Notes: generated from the sequence alone by a model not told the origin. 64,000 nucleotides of DNA from Vitellaria paradoxa (GCA_019916065.1 CM034233.1:53809947-53873946); one strand, 5' to 3'. Positions 10,573-22,377 are shown, numbered from the stretch's first letter. Numbers and translations: made by a program.

Positions 10573-12020
10573 ATCTTATAATCTTAATTTGATATTATTT
10601 TTAACTATCTTTAGAATTTTTTTGCCTATTTATAGGATTGAGTTGTTAGAGTTTTGGAGACTGGGCTGATTATCGAATAATATTGGTGGCTGCTTTTTTT
10701 CCTCCTCTTTTTCTTCTAATTCTTCTTCTCTTCTCTACGTTCTTCTTTCTCTTGCTTTCAATCTATTCTTTCTTTACTTTCAATTTTTATTCCACATAAA
10801 CTTGGTATCAGAGCGAATCCCTGGTGGGAAAAAAAAAATCAAACCATTGCTTTCAGCAGTGACAAAAACCCTAGGTACTGTGTTTCATCTTCATGGAGGA
10901 ACAATTGAACCAATGCCGTAAACAAGCACCCTGCAAACCACTTCCAATAACTATCTTTTCCCTCGCCGATCATTGACAAAAACCAGTCCTTTCCCTTGCC
11001 GATCACCGAAGAAAACTAGTCGCAACCGCAGTCGCAAGCGTACGCGTTCGCGCCCTCAAGACCTTCGTATACATTTTCGTGTATTTCCAAGAATACCCAG
11101 CTCCAGCGACCTACACCAACGGAATCGTCTCCCTCCGACGATCTCTTCGGTGAGCCCAGAATTTTCCGACGACACTCCGACGACCGGCCGGCGAAGCTCC
11201 AGTGACTTCCAGGACACTCCAAAACATTTTCCAGGACACTCGAGACATTTTTGGGCCACTTTACATCAAATCCGATACACTTGTTCCTCACCTCTCCTTT
11301 GGTATTATAATCTACGCACTCCAATAGTATTATTTTATCTGTGTGGTACCTTAATATCCTTGTTTGCTACTCAACCTTGAACCCAATTTTATTAGCCTCC
11401 AATCCAATTTACCTAAAACCACCTTCATATTTATTTGCTTTTTTTGCATCCATTGCATTCCAACATTATTTTTGGTACCTTCTCTATTTGATTAATTGGC
11501 CATATTTTAAGAAAAAAAATGCTTCTTTGCTCTCAATTTTAATTGTGAGCTTGACGAATTCGTGGGATTTAATAACTAGTGTTTAGACCTTTTTTTAAAC
11601 TTTTGAAAGATAAATTAGTCTACTAGTTGCATTACATTGAATTCAGATTTTAACAAGTTCCCCAACTAAACATTAAAAAAAAAAAATTACATTTGGCTTG
11701 AATTTTGTGATCATTCACTTGCATTAAGTGAGTTGTTTATTGATTTCAATAGTTGTTAGTTGAATTAGTGTTGCGTGCAATTGCGTAGTGGTCGTATTCT
11801 CACCCATAGCTCACTTATTCATAAAATAAGTATCCCCGAAGGTAATGATCGAATAGTTCAAATCCTTGAGAGATTACAAACTCAAATAACAACACTTTAG
11901 GCAGAAATGAATGCTAGTCATCAGGCTACCCAAGAATTACTTAATCGAGTAACACCCTGGAACAGCACCACCGTCCGTCAGATGGTGACATTTTGGATGT
12001 GCCTAACAATTTGAATCACC

Positions 12021-12824
12021 ATGGTAGAAGAGAGGATAGAGTACCTCCTAGGTATAATCTTGTATAGGTTCACAGAGGAAAGAAAAGTGGAGTTTGCGAG
12101 TATGAGATTGTCTGATAATGCTCAGCTACTTTGGGAGAGTGTTGAAGATCTCTTGGTGAGGCGCCACGCGCCTCTCGCTCGAACTTGGGATGAAATGAAA
12201 CGCCACCTCCAAGAGAAATATCTGCCTAGATCATATAAGATTAATTTACTAGATCAGTGGAATAATCTTAAGCAGGGAAATAGGTCCATAACTGAGTATG
12301 TGACTCAGTTTGATGAATTTAGAATGCGGTGCAATATCATAGAGGATGAGTCCATGACCTTGAGTAGGTTTAGACAAGGCCTCCATGACGACCTCAAGAG
12401 AGAACTTGTTCTTAGAGGTGTGACCATTCTCGATCATGCTTATACCTTAGTTCAGGACTATGAGTTGGTTACCAAGGGTCCCAGTGGACCAAGTTTCAAT
12501 AATAATTCACCCTCACACCAAGTTTCCTCTTCAAACTCTAAGTCAGTCCTAGGACCCCCTCCACCTAGTACTCAACCATTGAATGGAAACAAAGGAAAAG
12601 ATACAATGACTAATGCCCCAAGGAACTCATCCCGTGTGCAATGTTTCAATTGTAGGGAATTTGGTCATGTGTCCGCTAACTGTCCAAAGAAAGCCTTAGT
12701 TATTGGAGAACATTCAGGGCACATTGATGATGACCACTTAGAAGAACAAGTGTATGAACCTAACCTTGAGAACTTTGGTGAATTAGAGGACGATTGTGGT
12801 GATACTGTCCTTAGCTTACATTAG
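12021..12824 (+). pseudogene. Gypsy gag with one zinc knuckle
   Basis: Retrotrans_gag core: RLSDNAQLLWESVEDL, TWDEMKRHLQEKYLP, ITEYVTQFDEFRMRC, RFRQGLHDDLKRELVL. This is followed by one CCHC knuckle (CFNCREFGHVSANC, 12642–12683). The true N-terminus lies further upstream (about 11850) but is broken by stops. Confidence 0.85.
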
Positions 12825-12929
12825 AAGTTCCACCCTTCCCACCTATGTTGATCTTTCATATGACAACCTTGATACCCTACTATTAGGGGTAGCACGTTGT
12901 TACTCTAACACAGCCTAAGGAGGCTAATG

Positions 12930-13500
12930 ATTGACGTCGTCATTCTATTTTTCATACATTTATCAAGATCAATGGTAAACCTTGTAAAGTCATTATCGAT
13001 AGTGGGAGTTGCATCAATGTTGTTTCTGCGAATAGCGTCCCCCGCCTAAGGTTGAAACCCATCCCTCACCCTAATCCCTATAATGTCTCTTGGATTGATA
13101 CCTCATCTATAGCAGTGAAAGGATGCTGCTTGGTGCCTAATCAATTTCTTAAGTATAAGGACCATATCTGGTGTGACGTAATCCCTATAGACGTTGGTCA
13201 CATAATTTTGGAACGACCTTGGTTGTTTGATATGGATGTAACCATTTGCAGTCGCACAAACTCGTGTTCTTTTGTATTTAAGGGAAAGAAAATTCACCTC
13301 AACCCTCTGCCTCCAAAGCCTGTTGATCCCTAAAAGGAGAAGAAAGTTGTGGAGACAAAAGGGTTGCATATCATTAGCCCAAAAGAATTTGAGCGTGAGG
13401 TTGTTAGAGAGTCTGTTGTGTTTGCAGTCGTCGTTACAGAAGTTTCTTCAGATTCTCAGCCTTTAGTTCCTAAAGAGGCCCATTAGGTATTTCAAAATTT
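12930..13500 (+). pseudogene. Gypsy protease region
   Basis: The aspartic protease motif IIDSGSCINVVS has its DSG at 12998–13006, followed by YNVSWIDTSS and DVGHIILERPWLFDMDV. A stop at 13331–13333 and further frame changes separate it from the RT. Confidence 0.8.
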
Positions 13501-14820
13501 TCAAGATATTTTTCCTAAGGACTTACCTGATCACTTGCCTCCTCTGCGTGACATCCAACACGCCATAGATTTTATTCCAGGATCATTCGTCCCAAACTTA
13601 CCCCATTATAGGATGAATCCTTACGAGCATGCCGAACTACAGCGACAAGTAGGTGAACTCCTTCATAAAGGGTTCGTTCGTGAAAGTCTAAGCCCTTGTG
13701 CTGTCCCAGCTCTCGACACCAAAGAAAGATAGCTCTTAGAGGATGTGTGTAGATAGTAGAGCCATAAATAAGATCACTGTGAAATACCATTTCCCCATTC
13801 CTAGGTTAGATGACATGCTAGACATGATGGCAGGTGCCACAATTTTCTCTAAGATAGATCTTAAGAGTGGGTATCACCAAATTAGGATTAGGCCAGGAGA
13901 CAAGTAGAAGACAGCCTTCAAGACGAAGGATGGTCTTTATGAGTGGTTGGTAATCCCTTTCAGGCTTTCTAATGCCCCTAGTACTTTTATGAGAGTCATG
14001 ACCCAAGCACTTCGGTCTTTTTTGGGACAATTCTTAGTGGTCTATTTTGATGACATCCTCGTATACAGTAGTCTAAAGAGGAACATGTGGATCACCTATC
14101 TTAGGTTTGTTCTGTTCTTACGAAGGAAAAATTCTATGCTAATCTGAAGAAATGCCCATTCTTTGTTGATAAAGTTTCTTTCTTAGGTTTCATTGTCTCC
14201 TCTGCTGGAGTTTCTACTGACTCCTAGAAAATTCAGACCATTGTAGATTGGGCTAAACTTACATCCATTCATGATGTTCGAAGTTTCATGGGATAGCCTC
14301 TTTGTATCGCCGTTTCATCAAGGGTTTTAGCACGATCATGGCTCCTTTAACGGAGTGTATGAAAGGAGGTTATTTTAAATGGACGGAAGCTGCTAGGGCA
14401 TTCAGGGTTATAAAGAAGAAAATAACAGAGGCCCCTGTGATGCATCTTTCGAATTTTTCTAAAGTGTTTGAGGTAGAGTGTGATGCTTCAGGCATGGGTA
14501 TAGGTGGTGTTCTTAGCCAAGAGCATCACCCTGTTGCCTACTTTAGTGAGAAGCTAAGTGAGGCCAAGCGAAGATACTTTACCTATGACAAGGAGCTATA
14601 TGCGGTAGTATAGACTTTACGACATTGACGACATTACCTACTCCCTCAGAAGTTCGTACTCTACTCTGATTATGAAACCCTACGGTATCTTAACTCTCAG
14701 AAAAAGCTTAATTATAGGCATGGTCATTGGAGTGAGTATTTACAAGCCTATTCTTTTGTTTTAAAACATAGAAAAGGAATTGAGAACCTAGTCGCTAATC
14801 CTCTAAGTAAACGCATTTCG
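13470..14820 (+). pseudogene. Gypsy reverse transcriptase and RNase H
   Basis: RT motifs: [46 protein letters not shown], and the catalytic YFDDILVYS box (YFDD at 14043–14054). RNase [19 protein letters not shown] and [16 protein letters not shown]. Stops include 13730–13732, 13906–13908, 14227–14229 and 14611–14613; several frame changes are also present. Confidence 0.85.
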
Positions 14821-15710
14821 TTGTTAACTGCCATGAGCATCAAAATCATAGGATTTGAAAGGCTTAAAGAAGATTACATGTCATGCCCTGACTTTAAAGA
14901 CATTTATGTGCCAGTGCTTGAGGGCCGATTTGACCCTTCTAGTGACTTTCGCCTTCAGGATGGTTTCCTCTTTAAAGCTAATAAATTATGCATCCCTAAG
15001 ACGTCCGTCCATGATTTCATAGTTTGGGAGACTCATGCAGGTGGTCTCGCTAGCCATTTTGGGCATAGTAAGACTATAGAGGAAGTTGAACGTTAATTTT
15101 ATTGACCTAGTTTGAAACAAGATGCGGCTAGAATCATTAGTCAATGTCGCACTTGTCAGTTGGCTAGACAGAAGAAGTAAAACACTGGCCTCTATACGCC
15201 CCTTCCTGTCCCTAGTTGTCCGCGACAAGATGTGAGCATGGATTTTGTACTTGGCCTTCCACGCACTCCTAAAAAGTACGACTCCATTTTTTTTATTGTG
15301 GATCGTTTCTCCAAAATGGCCCACTTCATTCCTTGTAAGACCTCTGACGCTTCTAGGGTTGCGCGGTTGTAGTTTGATGAGATTGTCAAGTTGTATGGCC
15401 TTCCTAAAACTATTATGTCTGATAAGGATGTACACTTCACTGGTCATTTTTGGAGGGCCTTATGGCATTTAATTAGTACTAAATTAAACTTTTCTGCTGC
15501 TTACCATCCTCAGACAAATAGCCAAACTGTGGTAATCAATCATAGATTAGGAAACCTTTTGAGATGTTTGGTCAAAGAAAACCCTGTGAACTGGGATCTA
15601 ATCCTCCCTATAGCCCAACTGGCCTATAACAGTTCTGTCAATAGGTCATCAGGTATGAGTCCATTTGAGGTTGTGCATGGCTACAAACCTTGAAAACCAT
15701 TAGATCTAAT
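14821..15710 (+). pseudogene. Gypsy integrase
   Basis: HHCC-like start (FGHSKTIEEVER, CRTCQLARQKK) and core motifs [26 protein letters not shown] and YHPQTNSQTVVIN. In the last motif the usual catalytic Glu is replaced by Val. Four or more stops; inactive. Confidence 0.82.
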
Positions 15711-15834
15711 TTCCATGTCTCTGCATTCCCCTGTGTCTATGACTGCTGAGTCTTTTGCACAACATTTACATGACTTGGATATTGAGATCAACAAACAACT
15801 TGAAGCGAGTAATGCATCTTACAAACTTCGAGCC

Positions 15835-16480
15835 GACACACATAAAAGACATTGAATTTAATGTTGGGGATTTTGTTATGGTTCGAATTCGCTCAGAATG
15901 GCATCCATCTGGGCCCGATTCCAAATTGCATCCTCATAGTGCTAGTCCTTTCAAAATTTTAAAACGAGTGGGTCTAAATGCTTATGTTATTGATATTCCA
16001 CTAGAATTTGGTTTTAGCTCTACATTTAATGATGAGGACCTAGTTGCTTACAAAAGCCAAGCTATTATCCCAGTTGATCCTTTTGCTTCTTCTCCAAATG
16101 AGCCTAACTCTGAGCCTGTGCCTTTTCCAATTGAACCCAACTGTAACTGTATGGAACCTAACTATGAAATCAATTATGAGCTTAATTCTGTCCCTAAGCC
16201 TATTTCATTACCTACATCAACACCTGTTAATTCCACACACAGATAAAATTGATGTTATTATAAATGACCAGTTTGTTTTTACCAAGGAAAGAGCGGTTCA
16301 ACGCTATCTGGTTCGTTGGGTGGGCTAACCTGATTTTGATTGTACTTAGATTTCTAGTGACATTTTGCAACGCATTGATCTTGATTTTTTGGAGTTTCAT
16401 CGTAGTCAGCAGAATCTTTCTTCTGCAGCAGCAAGCCATACCAGGGTCATATTACCTCCCACGCGCGTCTACAAGCGTCG
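15835..16480 (+). pseudogene. Gypsy integrase C-terminus and chromodomain-like tail
   Basis: A GPY/F-like module (PHSASPFKILKRVGLNAYVI) is followed by a Pro/Glu/Asn-rich spacer. A segment with QRYLVRWVG, then FDCT, DILQRIDLDFLEFH in other registers, resembles a decayed chromodomain. This is the basis for the chromovirus call. Confidence 0.65.
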
Positions 16481-16586
16481 GAGGAAGGTAGCACAACACC
16501 TTAGCTTGTGGCTAGGTGATTGACTGACAGCGTCCTTGGTTCAGTTTTCACTCGACAAAGCTGGGTTCTTCTCAGTCCAAGAGAGT

Positions 16587-16941
16587 TGATGAGAACATCA
16601 TCCAGAGTTTTATTTCCTTTATTATTATTATTATTATTATTGTTTTATTTATTATTATTTCTATTTTTATTTTTATTTTATTTTAGGAAGTTTGTTAAGA
16701 GTAGAATTTTTGATTTTCTTGTAATCTTGATTTGATATTATTTTTAGCTATCTTTAGAAATTTTTAACCTATTTATAAGATTGAGTTGTTAGGGTTTTGG
16801 AGACAGGGCTGATTATCGAATAATATTGGTGGCCGTTTTTTTCCCTCTCTTTTTTTTCTAATTCTTCTTCTCTTCTCTACTTTCTTCTTTCTCTTGCTTT
16901 CAATCTATTCTTTTTTTACTTTCAATTTTTGTTCCGCATCA
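16587..16941 (+). repeat. right LTR of intron-10 Gypsy
   Basis: 355 bp, TG...CA, the partner of the left LTR, with the shared segment GACTGATTATCGAATAATATT-like core near 16800–16830. Confidence 0.82.
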
Positions 16942-18095
16942 TATTACCACACATTCATCTTAACATCCTCATTTCTACTACATTTATATTATGAGAGTGT
17001 TACTTTTTAATAGCTCAATACTCTGTACTATAAAACGTAGTTAGTCATAGAACTATCTTGTAAAATTTTCCTTTCAATGTAATATGTATTCTATGGTTAA
17101 AAGTGATAAAACATCCTAAGCACTTTTCCAATTTAGCCAACGAGCTTGTATCATACAAATAACAGCCTTTTCAATCCCTCCATTTGCATAAATAATTGAT
17201 CCAAAGATATCGAAAATAACCGCTTGTTGGCACTTCTTGATCCCCAATTTAATAGTTAATCAATATACACTTCAACTAAGATTCAGAGAAAATCTTTCTG
17301 GAAGCAATTAAATTGAAAAAATAGAGCTATACTTCTCAACACTAGGAAATTGCTATCATTCTAGGAATTGCAAGTTACTACCCAAAAAAAAATCTTTGAG
17401 AGCATTAGTAGAAGACATGGAGGGGGCCAACTAAAAATTTTGGTCCTAAAATAGTTGAAAAATGTGACCCAAGTTCTCTCTTTGAATATAGGACCAAGAA
17501 ATGAACAAACCATAAATTTTCCTTCGGATATGAAGTTATAATTTGAAATCAATTTAAGTCAAAACTACATGGCATGGAAAAAGGAGAAACAAAGTGATGG
17601 AAGGATCATCAACTACCCAATACTCTAGTCAAATTTTTTTCAACAACGTTTTTAGTTGAGGATGGAAGTCCCAGATAATTGACAGCAACTTCCATATAAG
17701 GAATCAAATTCCAAAATTCCATCTTCAGTTTTTGGTTTCATGCCAGGGAAAAAATTACCAAAAAACATTTCTAGAATGTTCCACTCTATATACAGAACAT
17801 ATTTCAGAGAACATTCTTTGAGAAAATTATGCCTAACAGGCCTATAAAATCCACATCAATTATGTTCTATTTTTTGTGGCAAGCCTATGTAGATAATATC
17901 TCTTCACCTTAACAAAAACTACAAAGCTTGGAACATCAATGAATCTTGTACAAACATTTAAAGCTAGTGCAGCACTGATTTACCAAAACAAAGTGCAATG
18001 CTAGTAATGCACGCAAGGCACCAAGCATTATTATATTTCAGAAAGAGTTGATAGTTTTTTTATCCAGTTTTTTTCCTTTCGATTTCAGTAAGACC
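16942..18095 (-). other. TSK intron 10 segment without recognised content
   Basis: AT-rich unique-looking sequence between the Gypsy element and the RTE. No open frame with family resemblance, no repeat seen. Confidence 0.6.
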
Positions 18096-18116
18096 TAAGA
18101 TGATATTTATATATAA

Positions 18117-19791
18117 AACCAAACCAAACCAAGCCTTTTCCCACTAGGTGGGGTCGGCTATATGGATTTGTCAACGCCAATTAGATCTGTTTAGAGCCAT
18201 GTCCTCCGATAGATATAGGTATGTCAGGTCATGTTTAATAGTTTCTTTCTAACTTCTCTTGGGTCTTCCTCTACCTCTCCAACTCCTGGCAATCTCCATA
18301 CTTTCACACCTTCTAATAGGTGCCTCCGCTGAACGCCTTCTAACATAGCCAAACCATCTTAATCGGTTTTCTCTCATTTTATCTTCAATCGGTGATATTC
18401 CTACTTTGCTCCTAATCTCCTCGTTCTTAATTCTATCTTTCCTTGTAATCCCGCACATCCACCATAGCATCCTCATCTCCGCAACTGCCATCTTCTGACC
18501 ATGATTATGCTTTATTGCCCAACACTCTTGATCCATATAACAGCGCTGATCTAACCACCACCTTATAATACTTTCCTTTCACCTTGAGGGAGACTTTTCG
18601 GTCGCACAAGACCCCTAAAACACTCCTCCATTTGGTCTACCCAGCTTGAATCCTGTGACTTACATCAGTATCAATCCCTCCATCTTGTTGCACCATAGAT
18701 CCAATGTACCTAAATTTATCTTTCTCTATAATCTTTTGTGTGCCTAAACTTACTTCTATACTACCCGTTATCCTACTTTGACTAAACTTACATTCCATAT
18801 ATTCCGTCTTGCATCGGCTTAGCCTAAACCCTTTTGTCTCTAACGTTTTCCGCCACAATTCTAGCTTAGCATTCACTCCTTCCCTCATCTCATCTACTAA
18901 AACAATATCTGCAAATAGCATACACCACGACACCTCATCATGAATATGTCTTGTAATCTCATCCATAACTAAAACAAACAAGTACGGGCTTAACGCTGAG
19001 TCTTGATGTAAACCAATCATGATAGGGAACTCGTTAGTCTCTCCACCAATCGTCCGTATAGATATCATGACTCTATCATACATGTCCTTTATCGCCTCAA
19101 TATATGCGACACACACTCCTTTCTTTTCCAATGCTCTCCATAGAATCTCCCTAGGAACCCGGTCATATGCCTTCTCTAAATCGATGAACACCATATGTAA
19201 ATCATTTTTACCTGCTCTATAGTGTTCCATTAATCTCTTCAAGAGAAAGATAGCCTCCATGGTTGATCTTCCAAGCATGAAATCAAATTGATTTTCTGAA
19301 ACATTTGTTGTCCTTCTTAGTCTTCTCTCAATAACTCTCTCCTATAATTTCATCATATGGCTCGTCAATTTAATCCCGCGGTAGTTCGCACAGTTCTAAA
19401 TATCTCCTTTGTTCTTGTATATGGGTATAAGGATACTTTTCCTCCATGCATCAGGCATCTTCTTGCTCTTTAGCACTACATTAAAAAGTTTTATCAACCA
19501 ACTTATGCCATCCTCTCCTAAGCACCTCCATACCTCAATAGGGATACCATCTGGCCCAACCGCTTTCCCATGCTTCATCCTTTTTAATACTTCTTTTACT
19601 TCTTCCCTACTAATTCTCCTATAGAACATAAGATTTAATTCTTCCCTAAAAGTGGTAAACTGTCCCAATTGTATGTCACTACTACTACTTTCGTTAAATA
19701 ACCTACAGAAGTAGCTCTTCCAACGCTCGTTTATCTCCTCTTCCTTTACTAATACCTTTTCATCCTCATCCTTAATGCATTTAACTTGGTT
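18117..19791 (-). mobile_element. RTE-clade LINE (partial, decayed)
   Basis: Minus strand RT: EEINERWKSYFCRLFNE, KHGKAVGPDGIPIEVWRCLG, a stop near 19396, [43 protein letters not shown]. The catalytic box is MLFADIVLV in place of the usual FADD, so one Asp is lost. The 3' end is (GGTTT)n, typical of plant RTEs. It is flanked by ~20-bp duplications TAAGATGATATTTATATATAA (18096–18116) and its one-base-shorter copy (19792–19811). The N-terminal endonuclease is absent. Located in TSK intron 10. Confidence 0.85.
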
Positions 19792-19828
19792 TAAGATGAT
19801 ATTATATATAATGTTATTAAATTTAAGC

Positions 19829-19909
19829 AGTACAGAAGGCATACCGCCGACCCCACCTAGTGGGAAAAGGCTTGGTTTGGTTTGGTTTGGTTAGTACAGA
19901 AGGCATACC
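19829..19909. repeat. 17-bp target duplication around RTE stub, copying the exon 10 donor
   Basis: Perfect copies at 19829–19845 and 19893–19909. On the minus strand each contains GGTATGCC, the exon 10 5' splice site, so the donor sequence now exists twice, the second copy 64 bp into the intron. Confidence 0.88.
19846..19892 (+). mobile_element. 47-bp RTE LINE stub
   Basis: Contains only the last ~47 bases of an RTE element, from GCCGACCCCACCTAGTGGG to a (GGTTT)n tail. The same 3' terminus, in reverse, ends the RTE at 18117. It is flanked by a 17-bp direct duplication, AGTACAGAAGGCATACC, at 19829–19845 and 19893–19909. An extreme 5' truncation. Confidence 0.85.
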
Positions 19910-20028
19910 ATCAATAGAAACTTCAATCCAACCTTCTCCCCAAGAATAATCCTTAATAGTCTCAATTCCATCCAAGATCTCTAAAGCTTCTCCACCACAT
20001 TTCATTTGCTGAATGATGGGCAATAGAC
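19909..20028 (-). pseudogene. TSK: TSK exon 10
   Basis: Reads LLPIIQQMKCGGEALEILDG then WGEGWIEVSIDG, ending at donor GTATGC (19907–19908). The exon is open but its acceptor is AC. The donor region was copied in a 17-bp target duplication by an adjacent RTE stub. Confidence 0.87.
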
Positions 20029-21388
20029 GTAACGAGTTGGCATAATGCATCTCAGTAACTATTGATGCTTGTAACCATTTTATTTAAGATCAATGAACAA
20101 TAGGGACTGATATGCTCAACAAACGTCATAACATCCACGTGTCTTTCTTCTCAAAAGTATCAACATCAATATTCTATTGCACTAGCAAGAAAAAAATACA
20201 ATATCCCATATTCAATATGCAAAAGCCAACATCATTTATTATTTTACGCCACTCAATGTTTTCTGTTTCCAGGATTTTGTTTTTCTTATTTTTTCATGAC
20301 CCAAGAACCGACCCCACTGGATGGACCCAAAAACCTGGGGGGTGGGCGCCTACTCCATAACATATGCACCCTCAGCTAGGCAAGGCCAAAGCCAAGGTGA
20401 ATTGCCCAGAGGGGGAGAAACCCTTGCAGGGTTTCGAACACGTGACCTCTTCGGGTTTATGGTTTAAGAGTGTGCCTCCACACCATTCAGCTAACACTCA
20501 GGGTTTCATTTCTAGGATAAGACACTGGAATATGAGTATTTATTATTTAACGTTATTCAGTGGGTAACAAGTACCAACTAATGTTAACTTGCTAATTGTA
20601 TGTCCAATGTGGCGTTTATCTTTGGCACCTCAATTGTCCGAACACCAAAAATTTGCTTCATTTGATCATCATAACTATCAGCCAGAGTAAGGCTCCCTTT
20701 TATGTGGTTGCAATAATCAATACATTCCTAGCATAAGCTACAGAAATGCTTCAATTATCAAATGACAGAAGACATGACTAATTTAGATTAGCACTATCTC
20801 TAATCTCTACATTTAAATGGCTTCCAGAAATCATATTTTGTGAAATCAACTTATCTCATTTTCTAAGTAGCCTCATAACAGAGGCACCAATTGTAGTATA
20901 TATATTCAAATTTTATGTATATTCCTAATTTCCTGTTCATGCAGATTTTTATGAGTAAATGTATGATACTTGGTAAGTTCTGCACCTTTCCCACAAGAAG
21001 CTTGTTTCATTTGTGGCTCAAAGACTTTACATGAATTGAACAATATTTGACAAAATTTAAGCCTAAAGCACAACCAAAATGTTAAATAGAGGGAATTCAG
21101 GTACCTGGCTGAATTCGAGAAGAAAAAACTATGTGCTTCCTGTCTCTTTTTCTCCCTTTTTGTTAATTGTTTTCATTCCATTCATATAGTAAGTTTTTTT
21201 CCAAATTAATGGACCAGAACTGACACGTTATAATACAGCACAAAAAGGGTTCAAACCATCTAGGATTAAATAATACATGCACAAGGCTACCTTGCCTAAA
21301 CTGCTGCTACTAACAAACTTAACATCAACAAGATTGTGATGATCAACAAATAGAGAGAAGAAAATCCCAAAACATAGAAAGTGCCTAC
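20029..21388 (-). other. TSK intron 9 with mutated acceptor
   Basis: The donor GTAGGC is normal. At the expected 3' end the dinucleotide is AC (20029–20030), not AG, although phase and protein homology fix this as the exon 10 start. The intron includes an unclassified repeat at about 20287–20512. The rest holds nothing I recognise. Confidence 0.75.
20287..20512. repeat. unclassified dispersed repeat
   Basis: A GC-richer block in an AT-rich intron. It has a phrase like GGGTTTCGAACACGTGACCT that resembles a tRNA B box, and a TIR-like GC-rich start. Similar blocks are widespread plant repeats. No A box at a proper distance and no tail were seen, so I do not call it a SINE. Confidence 0.4.
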
Positions 21389-21537
21389 CCCTGGCTCTCT
21401 TCTCTGTTGGAAGTTGTAGATAGTATAAGCATGCAACTTCAACCTTCATGCACTCTATGCTCAACTTATCTCCAAACCATAAATGAGCCTACTTCCATGC
21501 ACACAAAGTCTTCATCTATTTTGAATGTCATATACTG
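21389..21537 (-). pseudogene. TSK: TSK exon 9 with 1-nt insertion
   Basis: Reads [16 protein letters not shown] in one frame, then [20 protein letters not shown] in the next. The shift is caused by one extra base in the A-run at 21474–21476 of the plus strand. Acceptor AG 21538–21539, donor GT 21387–21388. Without the extra base, the exon phases fit both neighbours. Confidence 0.85.
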
Positions 21538-21997
21538 CTGCAAACAACAAAAGATAGCTAATGTAATAAAAAAAAATTTACAATAAAATGCAACAGAGGT
21601 ACTAAAATACACCAGCAAAAATAACAATGAGGAAAAATAGGAAAATACTATGTAATGGAACTGGAGAGGTATCAGTGACACAAAAGCAATGCCAAATTTG
21701 TGAATCATATCATGACAAGCAACACTTGTTTGCCTCACCACTTGACACCTCTGCTGCTTAGATAAGGACTAACGATATATTAATAACATCAATCTCCAAG
21801 TAAAGACAACGCATTATTGGGGCTATTTTGAGGTTTGAATCAATATCATGGGGACACAATAATAATATAACAGGTGCCATAAATAAGTTTCATGCAAGGT
21901 TCAATGCAATTGCAAATTAACAATGATGATAATCATTTTCAATCATACAGATAATTATTCACATTTAACGCATGGGTGAAAACCAAGTAATATTCAC
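21538..21997 (-). other. TSK intron 8
   Basis: GT–AG intron of 460 bp. No repeat or coding remnant recognised. Confidence 0.7.
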
Positions 21998-22264
21998 ACC
22001 AGGTTCATCACAGCAAACCTGCTCATTGACGCAAGAAGCGTCGTATTTGTGCAACAGGCTTTCAGATACATCAGCATAATTCTTGGAACCAACTGCATAA
22101 ATATCTGTATTTTTAACAGCTTCACCAGCACTTGAGGTTCTAAAATTTTTGGCATCTTGAGCAGCTACTCTAGGACTCTTGGATTTGTAGGAACAAGTGC
22201 TTTCTTCAAGATTAACAGGAGAGCAAGTATTGGCAGCGCATTTTGAAGCAACTGCTGAAACATC
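21998..22264 (-). pseudogene. TSK: TSK exon 8 (linker)
   Basis: 89 codons from DVSAVASKCAANTCSPVNLE to the donor GTGAAT at 21996–21997. Low-complexity Ser-rich linker, poorly conserved in the family. Open. Confidence 0.8.
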
Positions 22265-22333
22265 CTGCCAAGACAAAAGAGTTAAACAATTACCTACTAA
22301 CTTCACCAGAAGAAAAGGAACACAGATTTCGAC

Positions 22334-22377
22334 CTGGAATTCACAGGCAGGGAAAGCCAGATTATCCCTACTCTTAA
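22334..22377 (-). pseudogene. TSK: TSK exon 7 (44-nt micro-exon)
   Basis: Acceptor CAG 22378–22380, donor GT 22332–22333. Reads KSRDNLAFPACEFQ. It is required to keep the frame between exons 6 (ends phase 1) and 8 (starts phase 0). Confidence 0.8.

Larger units (their letters stand above)
8885..10799 (+). repeat. left LTR of intron-10 Gypsy, interrupted by LINE
   Basis: Matches 16587–16941 except for the inserted LINE and a longer (GTT)n/(ATT)n run at 8921–8955. The homology breaks after the TTTTCTT at about 9033 and resumes at TCTTATAATCTTAATTTG near 10573. Confidence 0.82.
8885..16941 (+). mobile_element. chromovirus-type Ty3/Gypsy retrotransposon in TSK intron 10
   Basis: LTRs start TGATGAG.ACATCATCC and end near TTCC.CAT.A. 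Left LTR is 8885–9033 plus 10573–10799 (split by a LINE); right LTR is 16587–16941. PBS TTGGTATCAGAGC is at 10802–10814; a purine tract precedes the right LTR. Probable target duplication TATTG/TATTA at 8880–8884 and 16942–16946. Gag, protease, RT, RNase H, integrase and a chromodomain-like C-terminus occur in order but with many stops and frameshifts. It is dead and older than its LINE. Confidence 0.88.

Noticed and set aside
10973..11380. Plus-strand open frame, Ser/Arg-rich
   Set aside because: It lies in the Gypsy leader before gag. No homology; probably untranslated.
18249..18536. Open frame that could be taken for a separate small gene
   Set aside because: It is the C-terminal part of the RTE protein (WMCGITRKDRIKNEEIR, ENRLRWFGYVRRR) in the same orientation as its RT.
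20440..20470. Possible tRNA or SINE B box
   Set aside because: No A box at the right distance, no cloverleaf and no tail were found.
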